DNA from: CAYFJO01 sp964343305
GTDB lineage: Bacteria; Planctomycetota; Planctomycetia; Pirellulales; Pirellulaceae
DNA length: 30,363 nt
NCBI GenBank assembly: GCA_964343305.1
Contig: CAYFJO010000091.1
Span: 1-30,363, forward strand
Direction: 5' to 3'
Shown here piece by piece: positions 1-7,969 of this stretch. The position numbers and the translations under genes were made by a program. The notes below the pieces were generated by a model. It did not search any database. It saw nothing but the letters and a program-made list of their open reading frames with translations, and was not told where the DNA came from. Positions within the stretch are counted from its first letter, which is position 1; each line of letters opens with the position of its first letter.

Positions 1-2
1 GG

Positions 3-1400
3 AAGCCGCTGAGTCGGGCGGAGCGGACGAGTATTGACATCCGCGGCTCCACCAAGGCGGCCGTCGTCGCTGGGGCGGAAGGGGCGACCCTCGACGGGTT
101 CACCATCACCGGCCTCGGCCACGTGAATCACCACCTGCCCGGCCACGCCCACGCCGTCGAATGCCGCAACTGCTCGACCACGATCATCAACAATATCATC
201 CGTGACAACGGCAGCACAGGTATCGGCCAACATGCCAAAAAGGGAACAACTCTTGGGCTCGTATCCGCCCCGTACGTGGCCGACAACTTCATTTCCGGAA
301 ATAAGGGCATTGGAATCGGCAACAACCACCGGTCCCAGACCGTGATCCTGAACAACGTGGTGTTCGACAACCACGAGGCGGGCATCGGCGCGCGCAATGA
401 AGCGGCACCGCTGATCGAGGGCAACATCGTCTTCGGTAACGGTTTCGGCTACAAGAACCTCACCGCCGAGGAGTGCGAGAAATTTGACAAGAACCCCAAG
501 AGCATTTGGCCGGGGATCGGCGTAAAGGACGGCGCACGGGCCGTCATCCGCAACAACAAAAGCTACAACAACGCCGTCGTTGGCATCGGAGTCGATAACG
601 GAGCATTTGCGCTCATCGAAGGCAACGAGGTCTATGGCAACCAGTACCCCGGCATCGGCGTCGGTGGCCACCGCGCCGCGGAAGCTGTCATCCGCAACAA
701 CATCGTGCGGGACAACAAGGGTCCGGGTATCGGCATCAATATCGGTTCCACGGCAATGGTAACCGGTAACGTCATCGAGAAGAACGGAGAGAAAATGCCT
801 GGCATCGCGGTCGTGGCAGGTTCCACGGGAACCGTCATTGGCAACGAGATCCACTCCGGCACGATTGCCGGGGTGGCCGTGATCGATGCCACAGCCACCG
901 TGTCGGGAAACACGATCGAGCGACCGCAGAAAGCCGGTATTCGCGCCGATCGCTCCGTCGTAACGATCGACGGAAACACGATTACGGAGGCCGGTGCGGT
1001 CGGGATGTTTCTCTACGACTCGCGAGTCACGGTCACCCAGAATCGGGTCAGTCAGAGTAGCCACCACGGGATCGTGGTCATCGGCAAGGAGTGTCGGGCC
1101 AATATCTCGGCGAACGTCCTGACGGGCAACGGAAAAGATGGTGGCGCGAACGTCTATCTTGGCAAGGACACCGGCTTCCGCCTTGCCGCGAACGATCTTC
1201 GAGAGCCGGGGCGTCTCGGCAACGTCTTCCACGGAAGGAGCAACTACGGGATCCTGGCCAAAGCTGGGGACCCTGCGGAGCAAATGAAAAACTTCAGACC
1301 GGATCTCGCGATTCTCGGCCCCGGACCTACCGAGAATTTTTTCAAAACTGGCAAGGAGGATCACTCCCACGACAAAGGTGGCCACGGCCACAAGCATTGA
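3..1400 (+). CDS. Parallel beta-helix repeat protein with His-rich tail (5' partial)
   Basis: The reading frame is open from base 3, so the true start lies before the window; the GTG at 123 is internal to a beta-helix rung pattern that already runs upstream (motifs such as TLDGFTIT). The visible 466 residues are short repeats of the form xxIxxNxIxxNxGxGIG, typical of right-handed parallel beta-helix proteins (NosD/CASH and pectate-lyase-like folds). Known members are usually exported carbohydrate-acting or surface proteins; NosD itself is periplasmic and linked to copper maturation. The last residues form a tail rich in His, Asp and Gly (HSHDKGGHGHKH), a likely metal-binding tail. It ends 81 bp before a secreted protein on the same strand and may share a transcript with it. 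Substrate is unknown. The fold call is firm; a metal role is inference. Confidence 0.85.
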   Translation, partial: KPLSRAERTSIDIRGSTKAAVVAGAEGATLDGFTITGLGHVNHHLPGHAHAVECRNCSTTIINNIIRDNGSTGIGQHAKKGTTLGLVSAPYVADNFISGNKGIGIGNNHRSQTVILNNVVFDNHEAGIGARNEAAPLIEGNIVFGNGFGYKNLTAEECEKFDKNPKSIWPGIGVKDGARAVIRNNKSYNNAVVGIGVDNGAFALIEGNEVYGNQYPGIGVGGHRAAEAVIRNNIVRDNKGPGIGINIGSTAMVTGNVIEKNGEKMPGIAVVAGSTGTVIGNEIHSGTIAGVAVIDATATVSGNTIERPQKAGIRADRSVVTIDGNTITEAGAVGMFLYDSRVTVTQNRVSQSSHHGIVVIGKECRANISANVLTGNGKDGGANVYLGKDTGFRLAANDLREPGRLGNVFHGRSNYGILAKAGDPAEQMKNFRPDLAILGPGPTENFFKTGKEDHSHDKGGHGHKH

Positions 1401-1481
1401 CGTGTTGTCTGTCTTCGTTGACGTTGCCGGATAACACCCACGGCAATCAGTCAAGTAACTCTCTAGAGAAGGAGAAGTGTA

Positions 1482-2240
1482 ATGTTCAAGAAATGTCTCA
1501 ATACCGCTGCTCTGATCAGTATTTTGGCGGGGATGGTTCTCGCCGCGGACAAACCAAAGGACGACAATCCAGCCAAGCCGAAGCCGAAACCGACGGCACC
1601 CTCGCTGGACGAGCTAAAAGCGATCGTTCAGCCCATGCTTGACAACTTGGACCTTTCCGCCGAGCAACAGGCCGTGGCCAGCGGCGTGATGAGCAAGGAT
1701 GCATGGAAAACCACTCTGGAAGCTCTCGACCTGAAGCGTGGCGGAGAAATCTATCATTCCATGCATAAGAAGATTCCCGAGATCATGCCGACGATCATGA
1801 TGCCCAAAATGATGGCTTACAACATGCGGAGAATCATGAAAGAGCGCATGGCCAGGAAAGCTGGCCCACCGACGCCGAAGGAGATTAAAGCGATCCGTTC
1901 AGCGACTCAAAAACGCATGCGCGCCAAGTTGGCTCCCGTGATGATGAGCAACTTCGAGGAGTTGACGGCCCGTCGTATGGAGGAGTTGCTGGTTGACAAG
2001 AAGGTCTTGGTTCGAGTCCTTGCCGAAGAGGTCTCCAACGAGACACTCACGGACAAACAGAAGTCGAAGTTCGACAAGGCACTCGCGGAAGCCGGATACC
2101 CGCAGGAGCTTATTCACGGTCCCGATCCGGTTTTCACCAAACAAGTGACCAAGATGTTGGAGACGGTGGCCGATGAAGCTGTTGCGGAACTGAAAAAAGC
2201 GGACGCTGCCAGGGAGAAGCAAGGAGAGTCAAAGAAGTAG
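1482..2240 (+). CDS. Secreted Met-rich hypothetical protein
   Basis: I do not recognise a named family. The 252-residue product begins with a clear signal peptide (MFKK, hydrophobic core, cleavage near VLAADK) and then a Lys/Pro-rich linker. The rest looks helical and charged, with a strongly Met-rich stretch around residues 85-125 containing several MxxM and MM pairs, and an EF-hand-free C-terminus ending in a Lys/Glu-rich helix. A good Shine-Dalgarno (GAAGGAG) precedes the ATG, which supports this start. MxxM clusters are known to bind Cu(I) in several exported proteins; with the His-rich neighbour upstream and an HMA/peroxidase unit downstream, a metal-handling role is possible but unproven. 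Its last codons and stop fall within a 22-bp sequence that recurs at 6354. Confidence 0.8.
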   Translation: MFKKCLNTAALISILAGMVLAADKPKDDNPAKPKPKPTAPSLDELKAIVQPMLDNLDLSAEQQAVASGVMSKDAWKTTLEALDLKRGGEIYHSMHKKIPEIMPTIMMPKMMAYNMRRIMKERMARKAGPPTPKEIKAIRSATQKRMRAKLAPVMMSNFEELTARRMEELLVDKKVLVRVLAEEVSNETLTDKQKSKFDKALAEAGYPQELIHGPDPVFTKQVTKMLETVADEAVAELKKADAAREKQGESKK

Positions 2241-2241
2241 G
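2220..2241. repeat. 22-bp direct repeat, left copy
   Basis: The bases starting CAAGGAGAGTC and ending GAAGTAGG are identical to 6354-6375 in the same orientation. This copy encodes the last residues and stop codon of the Met-rich protein. The match stops sharply on the left; on the right it fades after a few further similar bases. The two copies bracket a block of about 4.1 kb. Confidence 0.85.
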
Positions 2242-2262
2242 TCGTTCAACGTTCAGCAATGT

Positions 2263-5200
2263 CTATCGAGCAGGCGGCTCACCGATCACAATGCCGGCTG
2301 CATCGAGATCGGCCAAGACGCGGGGCGCCATGCGATAATACATCGAAAAGCCCTTGCCATAGCTGCTGCCGCCGGCAGCGATCGGCAACGCCTCGGTCAG
2401 CACGCGGCGAAACCGTTCGTCTTTCGTCCACAGATACGCACGGGCCACACCCTCAACCATCAACGGCGAGGCGCCCGGTCTGTAACCAGTGTTCGGACAA
2501 GACGTGTAACGAAATCCCTGCACCTCGTCGGAATAGGTCTCGTCGAGCAAGTATTGCGCGCCTCGGATGATGGCTTCCTTCACCTGAAGGTCGCCCGTCA
2601 CATCATGATAGTACTTCAGACCGGAAAGTAGCACGGCGATCATAAAGCCCGCATTGCCCCGGTGTCTTGGTTCACACGTGCAATGGCCGGGCACCATCAT
2701 CCGCGACCAACCGCCCTGTTGGTAGGCCTTTCGGCCTTTCGCCTGATACTGCGGTAGAGGGCGAGACTGTTTGTCCTGCGTCTCGAGCACCCGCTCCACG
2801 ATGACCCGAGACGCATTCAGATAATACGGGTCGTTGGTGGCCGCATACGTGGCAGCGAGCATGATCAGATGCCAGCCTGGAGTACGGCAACTCGAAAAGT
2901 CATAGGGCCGGCCGAGTTCCTTGCGGATGAAGAAATCCGCGACTGCCTGACCCGTCTCGTACGAGCGGCGATCACCCGTAAGAAAATAGTGATCGAAATG
3001 TCCCTCCGTCCAGGCGTGGCTGACCGTATACCCTCCGCGCGGGTAGCCGGGGAAGCCGGGCACGGGTCTGTCGTAGTATTCGCCGACATGGCACATCTGG
3101 TGGACATAGACCGCGCCGATCTCTTGTCGGTCGTCGCTCCAATGAACGGTGTCAACATCGCGGTTGTGCAACTCGGCAGCTTCGCCGAGTGTAAACGCAG
3201 CGGGGTTGCCCGAGCGGATGTATTCGAGAAAGAAAGCGTGCTGGGTATCGTATTCGATGTTCCCCCAGTTCGTTCCTCGTTCGCCGTACCAGTCGCCGAA
3301 GTTGAGCGCGCCGAAATCGTGCTGGTGATCCCGCCTGGCGGCATACGCCTCGAGGTTTTTGTCGATGGCCTGTTCGTAGAGCTGGAATCGCTCGCTGTTG
3401 CGGGGCGCCACGTCGTAGAGAGCATTGCTACCGCAATACCACTGCGGGCTCGCGGTTGCTAGCAGCGGACTTTGGAACAAGGCGCAGAGCGGCGCGCGGC
3501 TCTGTGGCGGCTCGAAACAAACGAACATCTCGTGTGTCTTGGCAACGCCACGTTTCAGCCGGTAGTGGCCGTTTAGCAGATAGTAATAGAGCTGATGTCC
3601 CTTCTTCTCAAATGAAAACAGATCGTACAGTCCTTCATCAAAGTCGGGACACAACTCCACGTCGAGGCCTTCGGGCGCGATGGAAAATGCCTTTGGATAG
3701 TTCTGCCAGAAATCCCTCACGGCTACGGCGCAACCGTCCTTGCCTTCGGCAACAATCGAACCGATGATCCGATCCCGGCTCGATGTTTCTCGATCACCAG
3801 TTACGACGACGAACTCGTCATCTAGCCGCTGACGTACCGCTGGTTGGTTATCGTTCAACTCGACCACTTGGCTTTTTTCCGTGGGGGCGCGCCACGACCA
3901 CCCTGATGCTGAAAGCGGGACGCGATACGTCAAGCGTTCGATGTTGGTGAACTTCTCCGCACGATCCACGATGAACGTGTGGCGAATGCGAAGGAGTGCG
4001 ACGCCACGATGCGCCTCGATACGTTTCTCGATTCGAAACAACTTTTCGCCGCTGGAGTCCATCAAATCGGACGTCACTTTCACGACGGCCCGCAATGGCC
4101 CCACCTCCTCGATGGCAACAATGGCCTCACTTTCCGAAGTGCTGTAATTCCTACCTTGGCTGTCCGTGGCCAGCGAATGACAGGTCGCGCCGCCGGCAAG
4201 CAACTTCCTTTCGCCGCGTACGAGGTCCGCCAGATTGCCGTGGCGGTCAATGCGAAAGCGAAGCGCCCCCGTGTCGACTGCAACGCCGTCAGGATGCTGT
4301 GCAACCGAAATCGCTTGCGATACGGGAGCGCGTTCGACTTGGCGACCATACTGCAGGCGATACTCGCGCTGATCGCCGGCTGGGACATCCGCCTGGAAGT
4401 TAACCAGCAACCACTTCACGCTGCCGTCCGGCCAGCGGGCCAGCAGGCGTACTTGCGAGGGCACTTCGCCGTCATCTGTCATCAGGCGAACATGGTCCGC
4501 AGAACCCAATTCTCCCTGAGGAAAAGGTATGCCGCTGGCGATCGGCCAGCTTTCGGCCGGAAACGAATGCGGATTGCGCACGGTAAGTGGCACAGACGCC
4601 GTCTCAGACCGTGTCTGAGGTGCAGTGGGCGGTCGTGCTTGAAAGACGTAGTCCTGGCCGAAGAATGACGAACCATCGCGGGCCGTTCCTACCGCCCGCC
4701 CGTGATACTCGACGTTCGGATCAAGGTCATCGAGCACCACACGGTGCACCAGGCAATTGCCGCCCGTGTCGATAGTCTTGCCATAGCTCGTGTCGGCGCC
4801 GTATTCGAACCGCGTGGGACAGGGCCAAGTCGTAACCCAAGACAATGTCACTCGTCCAGGTTGACCAAACTTAACGGCCGATGCCATATGTCTCACTTCC
4901 TGGTGAGCTTGTTGAACTTCGGGTGGACTTGCGAGAAAGACGAGATTGCAGATCCCGTGTTTGCCGCCTGCTCCCAAGGCCCTCAACTCCACTCGCTCGC
5001 CGCCGCTGAAGTCCAACGGATGCTCAAGCCAATGCAACCACGTCTGGTTGTCGTCTCGGTTTGCCACAGCCACGCCAGTCAACTTGCCGTCGATATAGAT
5101 TCCAACGCGCTCGTCGTTCGAATCGTCGTACATCATGAAACCGACATGGTATCGGCCCGAACTCGGTGGTTTCGCCCAGACTTTCGCCTGTGTGACTTCG

Positions 5201-6042
5201 CGCCGCACGTGCGGCCAACGACGCGTCGTGAAGTGATCAACCACAAAACCGTCCATCTGCAACTCGTCATGCCCGATTACGATATTATCCTGTTCGCGCA
5301 ACACGTCTCGTAGCCGGTCGGCGCCGTGAGTTGCGAGGACGCCAAAGCTTTCTTTGTAGTCGCCCGGCCGCATGATTTTCTTGCGGTCAGACACTGGTGC
5401 GCCAGCAATCAACCGCTTGCCGGTCGCGTCACTCATCCGTGGGCTGTGACCGGAGTCGGTCACCGTGTGGCACAGCACGTACAACGCGAAGCGGGCGCCA
5501 CGATCGCCCCGCCCCAGGTCGACATCTGCTGACACCAGCAGTGCGTTACCGTCAACGGCAAAGCTCACTAACGGCCCCGTCGTGCGGTTGCCCTCGGAGT
5601 CGTAAAGCGAGGATCTTCCTTGTCCGCCGACAACACTGAGCATGTACTCGGTGCCGGTGCTGGCAACACCCTCTGGTCCCTGTCTTCCCGTCGACTCGTC
5701 TGCGTCCGCGTCGACGTACAGGTGGAACACTGTGTCCTCGAGACGCGGCGGGGCGGCCAGCGTGGCGCGCCAGAGATAACGATCTCCGCCGACATGGCAG
5801 AATCCGATTGTGCGAACATCCTTCGTCGCGTCATATTGCTCCTGTCTGCGGCGCTCGTCCGATTCGAGCCCATCTTCCAGCACGTCGCGCAGCGGTTGGG
5901 CGAAATCCGAATCGGTGCCCAGCAGTTGTTCATGGGCATCCGAAATGCCGTCGCCGTCACGGTCGCGTGGATTCTCCGCACCTGGGCTCGTGGCTGCCAT
6001 GAGAATCGTCACGGCCACGCTAAACACAGATGGTCTCGACAT
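2263..6042 (-). CDS. Secreted multidomain PcRGLX/YetA-like (PL26-type) polysaccharide lyase
   Basis: The product of about 1259 residues is likely secreted and acts on rhamnogalacturonan-type or related acidic polysaccharide. I chose the ATG at 6042 because a signal peptide (MSRPSVFSVAVTIL, small residues, then AEN) starts there; a TTG-type extension to 6072 would spoil it. In order: signal peptide; a DxDGDGxxD calcium loop (about 25-40); a carbohydrate-binding-like beta region with DADADES (about 75-190); a second beta-sandwich (about 270-380); an FN3 domain like that of purple acid phosphatases (about 389-470); then from about 484 the PcRGLX/YetA N-terminal domain (NPHSFPAESWPIASGIPFPQG), central beta-sandwich and a C-terminal alpha/alpha-toroid. 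It begins 1 bp after the stop of a truncated oxidoreductase. PcRGLX is an exo-rhamnogalacturonan lyase; the exact substrate here is inference. Confidence 0.8.
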   Translation of the reverse strand: MSRPSVFSVAVTILMAATSPGAENPRDRDGDGISDAHEQLLGTDSDFAQPLRDVLEDGLESDERRRQEQYDATKDVRTIGFCHVGGDRYLWRATLAAPPRLEDTVFHLYVDADADESTGRQGPEGVASTGTEYMLSVVGGQGRSSLYDSEGNRTTGPLVSFAVDGNALLVSADVDLGRGDRGARFALYVLCHTVTDSGHSPRMSDATGKRLIAGAPVSDRKKIMRPGDYKESFGVLATHGADRLRDVLREQDNIVIGHDELQMDGFVVDHFTTRRWPHVRREVTQAKVWAKPPSSGRYHVGFMMYDDSNDERVGIYIDGKLTGVAVANRDDNQTWLHWLEHPLDFSGGERVELRALGAGGKHGICNLVFLASPPEVQQAHQEVRHMASAVKFGQPGRVTLSWVTTWPCPTRFEYGADTSYGKTIDTGGNCLVHRVVLDDLDPNVEYHGRAVGTARDGSSFFGQDYVFQARPPTAPQTRSETASVPLTVRNPHSFPAESWPIASGIPFPQGELGSADHVRLMTDDGEVPSQVRLLARWPDGSVKWLLVNFQADVPAGDQREYRLQYGRQVERAPVSQAISVAQHPDGVAVDTGALRFRIDRHGNLADLVRGERKLLAGGATCHSLATDSQGRNYSTSESEAIVAIEEVGPLRAVVKVTSDLMDSSGEKLFRIEKRIEAHRGVALLRIRHTFIVDRAEKFTNIERLTYRVPLSASGWSWRAPTEKSQVVELNDNQPAVRQRLDDEFVVVTGDRETSSRDRIIGSIVAEGKDGCAVAVRDFWQNYPKAFSIAPEGLDVELCPDFDEGLYDLFSFEKKGHQLYYYLLNGHYRLKRGVAKTHEMFVCFEPPQSRAPLCALFQSPLLATASPQWYCGSNALYDVAPRNSERFQLYEQAIDKNLEAYAARRDHQHDFGALNFGDWYGERGTNWGNIEYDTQHAFFLEYIRSGNPAAFTLGEAAELHNRDVDTVHWSDDRQEIGAVYVHQMCHVGEYYDRPVPGFPGYPRGGYTVSHAWTEGHFDHYFLTGDRRSYETGQAVADFFIRKELGRPYDFSSCRTPGWHLIMLAATYAATNDPYYLNASRVIVERVLETQDKQSRPLPQYQAKGRKAYQQGGWSRMMVPGHCTCEPRHRGNAGFMIAVLLSGLKYYHDVTGDLQVKEAIIRGAQYLLDETYSDEVQGFRYTSCPNTGYRPGASPLMVEGVARAYLWTKDERFRRVLTEALPIAAGGSSYGKGFSMYYRMAPRVLADLDAAGIVIGEPPAR

Positions 6043-6043
6043 T

Positions 6044-6353
6044 TCAAACTTTCTTTTTGAGCCAGGAAGCAATGTTCTCGATAGTCCAAGGTTCGCGCTG
6101 CTCGCGGCTGAGCATTCTGTTGGCTTCCGCGTCGCCGGTGAATCGTTCGGGCTGGGGATTCCACTTCAGTTTGCGACCCAGCATCATGGCAATGTTGCCG
6201 ATGTGCGCGATCGTGATGGTGCGATGTCCCGTCTCGGCCGGAGCGTAGCAAGGTGTGCGTGATTTCATGAAATCCCAGTAGTAGCCTTTGCCCTGGTCGT
6301 CCACCTTGCCTTCCAGTTCGCGGATCTTCTTCGCGGTCCAGTTGGGCGCAAAA
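6044..6353 (-). pseudogene. C-terminal fragment of a Gfo/Idh/MocA-family oxidoreductase
   Basis: Reading the minus strand gives a C-terminal tail typical of planctomycete Gfo/Idh/MocA dehydrogenases: WDFMKSRTPC, then GHRTITIAHIGNIAMMLGRKL, WNPQPERFTGDAEANRMLSR, REPWTIE, and a stop at 6044. Full-length relatives have some 350-450 residues with an N-terminal Rossmann domain; only about 100 residues remain here. No Rossmann motif or proper start precedes them. The recognisable sequence ends near 6353, where the right copy of the 22-bp repeat begins, so the gene seems cut at a rearrangement boundary. The stop is 1 bp from the start of the downstream lyase, suggesting the two were once co-transcribed. 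Confidence 0.75.
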
Positions 6354-6375
6354 CAAGGAGAGTCAAAGAAGTAGG
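6354..6375. repeat. 22-bp direct repeat, right copy
   Basis: Identical to 2220-2241 in the same orientation. Here it has no coding role. It marks the point where the oxidoreductase fragment loses its 5' part and lies 61 bp before a strong terminator hairpin. Confidence 0.85.
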
Positions 6376-6436
6376 CTGTTCTTCCGGTTTCTTCGTGAGC
6401 ATCATCATCGTGTGGCGTGCCTCAATGGTGGCAAAA

Positions 6437-6467
6437 GAAACCCGGCTCCTCCGAGAAGCCGGGTTTC
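6437..6467. terminator. Strong hairpin, likely bidirectional terminator
   Basis: An 11-bp perfect stem GAAACCCGGCT / AGCCGGGTTTC closes a 9-nt loop. On the minus strand it is followed by TTTT, so it suits the end of the ArsR-peroxidase unit, whose last stop is at 6609. On the plus strand the T-rich 3' arm could also end transcription of whatever was originally upstream, such as the Met-rich gene if the 4.1-kb block is an insertion. Confidence 0.7.
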
Positions 6468-6590
6468 TAAATGACCGTCCATGATTATGGTACACACCAA
6501 ATCAGCCGCTGGGCGCTAGCGTCCGGTTTCCACATAACCGTGGGCTAGCGCCCAGCGGCTGATGGAGCAAAATCGTGGTCGGTCATTTAG
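6467..6590. repeat. Nested palindromic element, MITE-like
   Basis: The outer ends are an 11-bp perfect inverted repeat CTAAATGACCG (6467-6477 and 6580-6590) that continues imperfectly for about 24 bp. Inside sits a perfect 20-bp inverted repeat (6501-6520 and 6544-6563, core GGGCGCTAGC) around a 23-nt centre that itself holds CGGTT/AACCG. The first base overlaps the terminator stem. There is no coding capacity. It resembles the short palindromic repeats common in planctomycete intergenic regions; copy number cannot be judged here. Confidence 0.7.
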
Positions 6591-6608
6591 AACGTTAACG
6601 TTTTGCAG

Positions 6609-7769
6609 TTACTCCTTTGTCGAGGCGATGCTTTCCGACTCAGCAGATTGGAGCGCCGTCCTGAACGGTTGTTCCCAACTGAAGCTGAGAGATTCGAGGA
6701 AAGCAACGAGGTCGTTTTTCTCTTGATCGGTGAGCTTCAGCGGTCCATGCAAATCGGTTGGGGCGTCTTTCGTGCCGCCGCGATCGTAATAGTCAACAAC
6801 TTCTTTCAGCGTCTTGAAGCTGCCGTCGTGCATGTACGGCCCGGTCCACACGAGTTCGCGTAGCGTCGGCACGCGAAACTTGCCGTTGTCGCCCGCGCGC
6901 TTGCTGATCTTGCCACGGCCAAGATCCGTGTACTTCTCGCCGTTCCAGCCGGTACCGATCCGTCGCAACGCACCGTCAGTGAAATCGGGACCGCTGTGGC
7001 AGGTGATGCAGTTCGCCTTGTCGCGAAAGACGACGTACCCGCGCTTAGCCGATTGGCTCATCGCCGCCAGGTCGCCGTGCACGTATTGATCAAACGGCGT
7101 GTTGTTGCTGACCAACGTGCGCTCGTAAGCGGCGATGGCCTGGGCAATGCGTTCGACCGTCATCGGACCGTTGAACTCCTGTTGAAATGCGTTGGAATAC
7201 TCCGGCACGTCGGCCAGTCGATGGACCAACTCGTCCGGCTTCGAGCCCATCTCGGCCGGGTGCTGGATGGGGCCGAGGGCCTGTTCTTCCAGCGTCTTCG
7301 CGCGGCCGTCAAGAAACAGCGACCTGCTGTAGCCTGCGTTGATGATCGTCGGCACGTTGCGCGGGATCTGTGTTCCGTCGAAGCCCTTGGGCGCGATCTT
7401 ATCGGGATTGGCAAAGCCATATTCGGGCCGATGGCACGTGGCGCAACTCATCTTGCCGTGGGCCGACAGCCGCGCGTCGAAGAAGAGCCTTTTGCCTAAT
7501 GCGACTTTGCCTGGCGTAGTCGGGTTCTCATCCGGCGAAGCCGGCAACGGTCGTGTCCCGATGAAATCTGCGATCGCCTGGCGATCCTGCTCGATTACGA
7601 CCTTGCGGCCGTTGTAGGCGCATCCTTTGAACACATCCTGAATTGTTTTCTCATCCAGCTTCGCGCCGCTGCCGAACGTCAACGTGTAAATATCCGAGAA
7701 CGCCGACAGTTCGACCTTTTGAACACCGTTGATCCCTCTGAGTGCGGACCGCACATCACTTTCGGTCAC
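6609..7769 (-). CDS. Diheme cytochrome c peroxidase (CcpA/MauG type) with HMA-like N-terminus
   Basis: The 386-residue frame holds two heme-binding CxxCH motifs, CATCH near residue 110 and CITCH near residue 254, and the usual peroxidase features (ALGKRLFFDARLS, GPIQHPAEMG, GPYMHDGSFKTLKEVVDYYDRGG). These enzymes reduce peroxides, or oxidise protein partners, in the periplasm with electrons from small cytochromes. The first 65 residues look like an HMA-type metal-binding fold (SALRGINGVQKVELS, then TIQDVFKGCAYNGRKV) that lacks its first strand and metal loop. The frame begins at a GTG just after an in-frame TGA and has no signal peptide, although heme attachment requires export. The signal peptide and the missing strand lie in the same frame upstream (7776-7937), so the functional protein is probably the read-through product of about 440 residues, or the gene is broken by a nonsense change. 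Confidence 0.85.
   Translation of the reverse strand: MTESDVRSALRGINGVQKVELSAFSDIYTLTFGSGAKLDEKTIQDVFKGCAYNGRKVVIEQDRQAIADFIGTRPLPASPDENPTTPGKVALGKRLFFDARLSAHGKMSCATCHRPEYGFANPDKIAPKGFDGTQIPRNVPTIINAGYSRSLFLDGRAKTLEEQALGPIQHPAEMGSKPDELVHRLADVPEYSNAFQQEFNGPMTVERIAQAIAAYERTLVSNNTPFDQYVHGDLAAMSQSAKRGYVVFRDKANCITCHSGPDFTDGALRRIGTGWNGEKYTDLGRGKISKRAGDNGKFRVPTLRELVWTGPYMHDGSFKTLKEVVDYYDRGGTKDAPTDLHGPLKLTDQEKNDLVAFLESLSFSWEQPFRTALQSAESESIASTKE
7739..7758 (-). promoter_or_regulatory. Bacterial-SECIS-like hairpin after an in-frame TGA
   Basis: On the coding (minus) strand, 17 nt after the TGA at 7778-7776, a hairpin can form: TGA, a single bulged T, GTGC, loop GGTCC, GCAC, TCA. The E. coli fdhF SECIS also has a bulged U beneath a short upper stem and a GGUC loop. 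Loop distance from the TGA (about 25 nt) and a G at the loop start agree with what is known of bacterial SECIS elements. A chance hairpin cannot be excluded without homologues. Confidence 0.4.
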
Positions 7770-7775
7770 GCACGC

Positions 7776-7937
7776 TCACCCGGATGTTCCGAGCAGCCGG
7801 ACATACAGTTGGGCATGCTGAGAAGCCTTACCAGTTTGCTCTTTGTCAGCGGCTTTTGTAGCTGTCTGACACGCCAGCAAACACGCGACAGCCGTAGCAA
7901 ACACGCCCGCAGCAAACATCGACTTGCCTTTCATTTT
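7776..7937 (-). CDS. Signal-peptide/HMA first-strand segment, in frame with the peroxidase
   Basis: The ATG at 7937 has a strong Shine-Dalgarno (AAGGGAG) and follows the ArsR stop by 32 bp. It encodes 53 residues: MKGKSMFAAG, a hydrophobic core, a lipobox-like LLAC, a short linker, then AQLYVRLLGTSG and a TGA stop. The last segment matches the first strand and metal-loop approach of an HMA domain (compare xxxVxGMTCxxC of MerP-type proteins). After the TGA the same frame continues ACVTESDVRSAL, the expected loop and first helix of that domain. As a stand-alone 53-residue lipoprotein it would make little sense; as the exported N-terminus of the peroxidase it makes good sense. The TGA falls in the metal-binding loop, where Cys would be expected. 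Confidence 0.65.
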   Translation of the reverse strand, partial: KMKGKSMFAAGVFATAVACLLACQTATKAADKEQTGKASQHAQLYVRLLGTSG

Positions 7938-7969
7938 CGTTCTCCCTTCATTCTTTGGCTTGAAGTCCT

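Noticed and set aside
1091..1642. 183-codon ORF across the first two genes
   Set aside because: It overlaps both in another frame and has no signal, motif or ribosome site.
6009..6356. 115-codon minus-strand ORF over the oxidoreductase fragment
   Set aside because: It is the wrong frame. The recognisable Gfo/Idh/MocA tail is in the frame ending at 6044.
7776..7778. TGA read as Trp by an altered genetic code
   Set aside because: Other genes here (for example 1400, 6046, 27160) end at TGA where the family ends, and Trp is coded by TGG throughout, so code change is not supported.
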